From Spirochaetota bacterium (GTDB lineage: Bacteria > Spirochaetota > UBA4802 > UBA5368): a stretch of DNA of 19,162 nucleotides. This document shows, piece after piece, positions 16,198-19,162 of this stretch (the first letter of the stretch is position 1; each line of letters begins with the position of its first letter). The DNA lies in assembly GCA_017998475.1 (NCBI GenBank), contig JAGODA010000018.1, positions 1 through 19,162 of the forward strand, written 5' to 3'. Made by a program: the position numbers and the translations under genes. Under the pieces are notes generated by a model, which saw only the letters and a program-made list of their open reading frames with translations, was not told the origin of the DNA and did not search any database.

Positions 16198-16218
16198 ACC
16201 GGCGTTCCCCGGGCCGGT
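16198..16218 (-). promoter_or_regulatory. hairpin in the 5' leader of the crotonase mRNA
   Basis: ACCGGC (16198-16203) and GCCGGT (16213-16218) are perfect inverted repeats around a 9-nt GC-rich loop. The hairpin lies within the predicted leader, about 15 nt upstream of the GGGAGG ribosome binding site, so it could influence translation or be a protein binding site. No poly-U follows, so it is not a terminator. Confidence 0.35.
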
Positions 16219-16274
16219 TCCTCTCCGCCGTGTCGCGACGGCCGCTGTGCAAAGCCGGTTTTTCGATCATGTAA

Positions 16275-16302
16275 ATTTTAAATACCGATTGTTTCGCGAC
16301 AA
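16275..16302 (-). promoter_or_regulatory. predicted sigma-70 promoter for the crotonase-transporter-barrel operon (proximal)
   Basis: On the minus strand TTGTCG (16302-16297) and TAAAAT (16280-16275) are separated by 16 nt, close to the consensus. The predicted start near 16268 leaves a leader of about 94 nt before the crotonase ATG. The region is unusually AT-rich for this window. Confidence 0.55.
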
Positions 16303-16373
16303 CCATAAAATCGGCGCCGGGCGTTTTTTTAGTCCGGTGCCCGCGTCATCCGGGCCACCCCTTCCGGTCGCAC

Positions 16374-16401
16374 TCTATACATGCGATGCATGAAAGAGCA
16401 A
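16374..16401 (-). promoter_or_regulatory. predicted second, upstream sigma-70 promoter facing the crotonase gene
   Basis: On the minus strand TTGCTC (16401-16396) and TATAGA (16379-16374) are 16 nt apart. A transcript from here would start near 16367, about 100 nt upstream of the proximal promoter, with no gene in between. It could be a tandem promoter or serve a small RNA. One mismatch-rich -35 box keeps confidence low. Confidence 0.4.
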
Positions 16402-16628
16402 CCACCTTTTGCGCACCCCGCATGGGCGCGGAGTACGCGCGTGAAGAATGTTCCGATACCGCACCCGGGTTTCCGGCGGGCCTTCCCATCACCCCCCCCC
16501 TCTTTCGGTACGGTTTTCCCGAAAAAAGCGGGAGCCGGCCGAAAAATAGTTACTTTCTGCCTTGCGGAATTCGTTTATGTTACAGAGGATAACCGGCCGG
16601 CCCGCTGTGTGGTGGTCATGGAGGGGAA

Positions 16629-18809
<2,181 letters not shown>

Positions 18810-18835
18810 CGGGGCCGCTTTCATTACGACGGGAT

Positions 18836-19162
18836 TTACTTCGCGTACCTCCGCAGGCCGGGGTGTCGCAGGATGTAATAGATCATCGCGTACCCCTTGC
18901 CGTCGATGTAGCGCTCGGGTGAACCGGCCTTCACCACGTCGACGCCGGATGTAAAGATCTCCCCGGCCAGCACCTGTGCGTTGAGCAGCGCGGCCTCGCG
19001 CGCGGTGCCCACGGCCTCGCCCGCCTTCGTGTCCGCTTTCGGATATCCCTTGCAGATGATGACGTAGGTGTTGTCGTCCTTGAAATATTTCTTTATCAGC
19101 GTGCCGCTCGTCGACGGCGCCGCCCTGCGTGCCGCGCGATCGGTCGCCGCGTCGACGACCGG
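18836..19162 (-). CDS. conserved-looking protein of unknown function, C-terminal 108 residues (5' end outside window)
   Basis: A minus-strand frame runs uninterrupted from the right edge to TAA (18838-18836) and gives 108 residues. A Ser/Ala/Arg-rich linker leads into a compact domain containing LIKKYFKDDNTYVIICKGYP, then a helix EAVGTAREAALLNAQVLAG and a basic end ILRHPGLRRYAK. The pattern of a strand with a Cys, then a long Ala-rich helix, resembles envelope lipoprotein-type domains of spirochaetes in my recollection, but I cannot name a family. Any signal peptide would lie outside. Codon use fits the rest of the window, and the gene converges on recQ across the hairpin with a 26-nt gap. 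Confidence 0.6.
   Translation of the reverse strand, partial: PVVDAATDRAARRAAPSTSGTLIKKYFKDDNTYVIICKGYPKADTKAGEAVGTAREAALLNAQVLAGEIFTSGVDVVKAGSPERYIDGKGYAMIYYILRHPGLRRYAK

Larger units (their letters stand above)
16175..16628. other. 454-nt divergent intergenic region between the crotonase gene and recQ
   Basis: This stretch separates two divergently transcribed genes and is locally more AT-rich than its surroundings around 16255-16330 and 16540-16590. I see two sigma-70-like promoters facing left, a 6-bp hairpin in the crotonase leader, a C9 homopolymer (16492-16500) and a small TCCCG/CGGGA hairpin (about 16516-16533). A 90-residue plus-strand frame (16381-16653) has low-complexity Pro-rich sequence and overlaps the recQ start; I do not believe it is a gene. 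I cannot point to a convincing recQ promoter, tRNA or known riboswitch. Confidence 0.6.

Noticed and set aside
12533..16198. 1221-codon open frame on the plus strand across the transporter and crotonase genes
   Set aside because: It is antisense to two well-supported genes, is rich in Arg/Glu/Gly/Val low-complexity sequence with no domain, and reflects the high GC content at third codon positions.
16174..16306. Longer start for the crotonase at ATG 16306
   Set aside because: The added 44 residues do not look like the crotonase fold and would place the start over the predicted promoter; ATG 16174 has an excellent GGGAGG site.
16310..16345. T7 run near 16324-16330 as a terminator
   Set aside because: The preceding GC-rich palindrome has no loop, and no gene ends here on the plus strand.

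Overview
This is a gene-dense, GC-rich bacterial chromosome segment with 14 protein-coding genes, two of them cut by the window edges. I see no rRNA, tRNA, CRISPR array, insertion sequence or phage gene. The cell is diderm: one product looks like an outer-membrane beta-barrel, and a VKOR-DsbA fusion would introduce periplasmic disulfides. A short PriA, an NTT-like transporter fused to HEAT and cyclic-nucleotide domains, large TPR proteins and tightly packed operons suggest a high-GC spirochaete (Spirochaetota, Leptospira-like or an uncultured relative). A deltaproteobacterium-like diderm is not excluded. This placement is inference from gene content.

Left block, plus strand (1-4859): the 3' end of an NtrY-type sensor kinase, an NtrX-type sigma-54 response regulator that overlaps it by 23 bp, a family-4-like uracil-DNA glycosylase homologue with an altered catalytic motif, and priA, which overlaps the glycosylase gene by 8 bp. 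The last two are DNA-maintenance genes. PriA carries Glu where the Walker A lysine belongs.

Central block, minus strand (4820-16174), read right to left, forms two probable operons. The upstream one is an enoyl-CoA hydratase/isomerase gene, a 1027-residue NTT/MFS-HEAT-cNMP transporter and a POTRA-less Omp85-like barrel, with gaps of 15 and 21 nt. After a 150-nt gap comes ribH (lumazine synthase), nusB, a membrane-anchored 16-TPR protein, a dGTPase-type HD hydrolase, a DUF1285 protein and the VKOR-DsbA fusion. Most junctions there abut or overlap. The final gene converges on priA with a 40-bp overlap.

Right block: a 454-nt divergent intergenic region with two sigma-70-like promoters facing the crotonase gene leads into recQ on the plus strand, which has an added C-terminal HTH domain. 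A strong hairpin ends recQ. A partial minus-strand gene of unknown function runs off the right edge.

The best candidate for something undescribed is the crotonase/NTT-HEAT-cNMP/Omp85-like operon: an inner-membrane carrier with a built-in cyclic-nucleotide sensor beside an outer-membrane barrel and a fatty-acyl-CoA enzyme. The PriA Walker A substitution and the iron-sulfur UDG homologue lacking its catalytic motif are the other points most worth checking.
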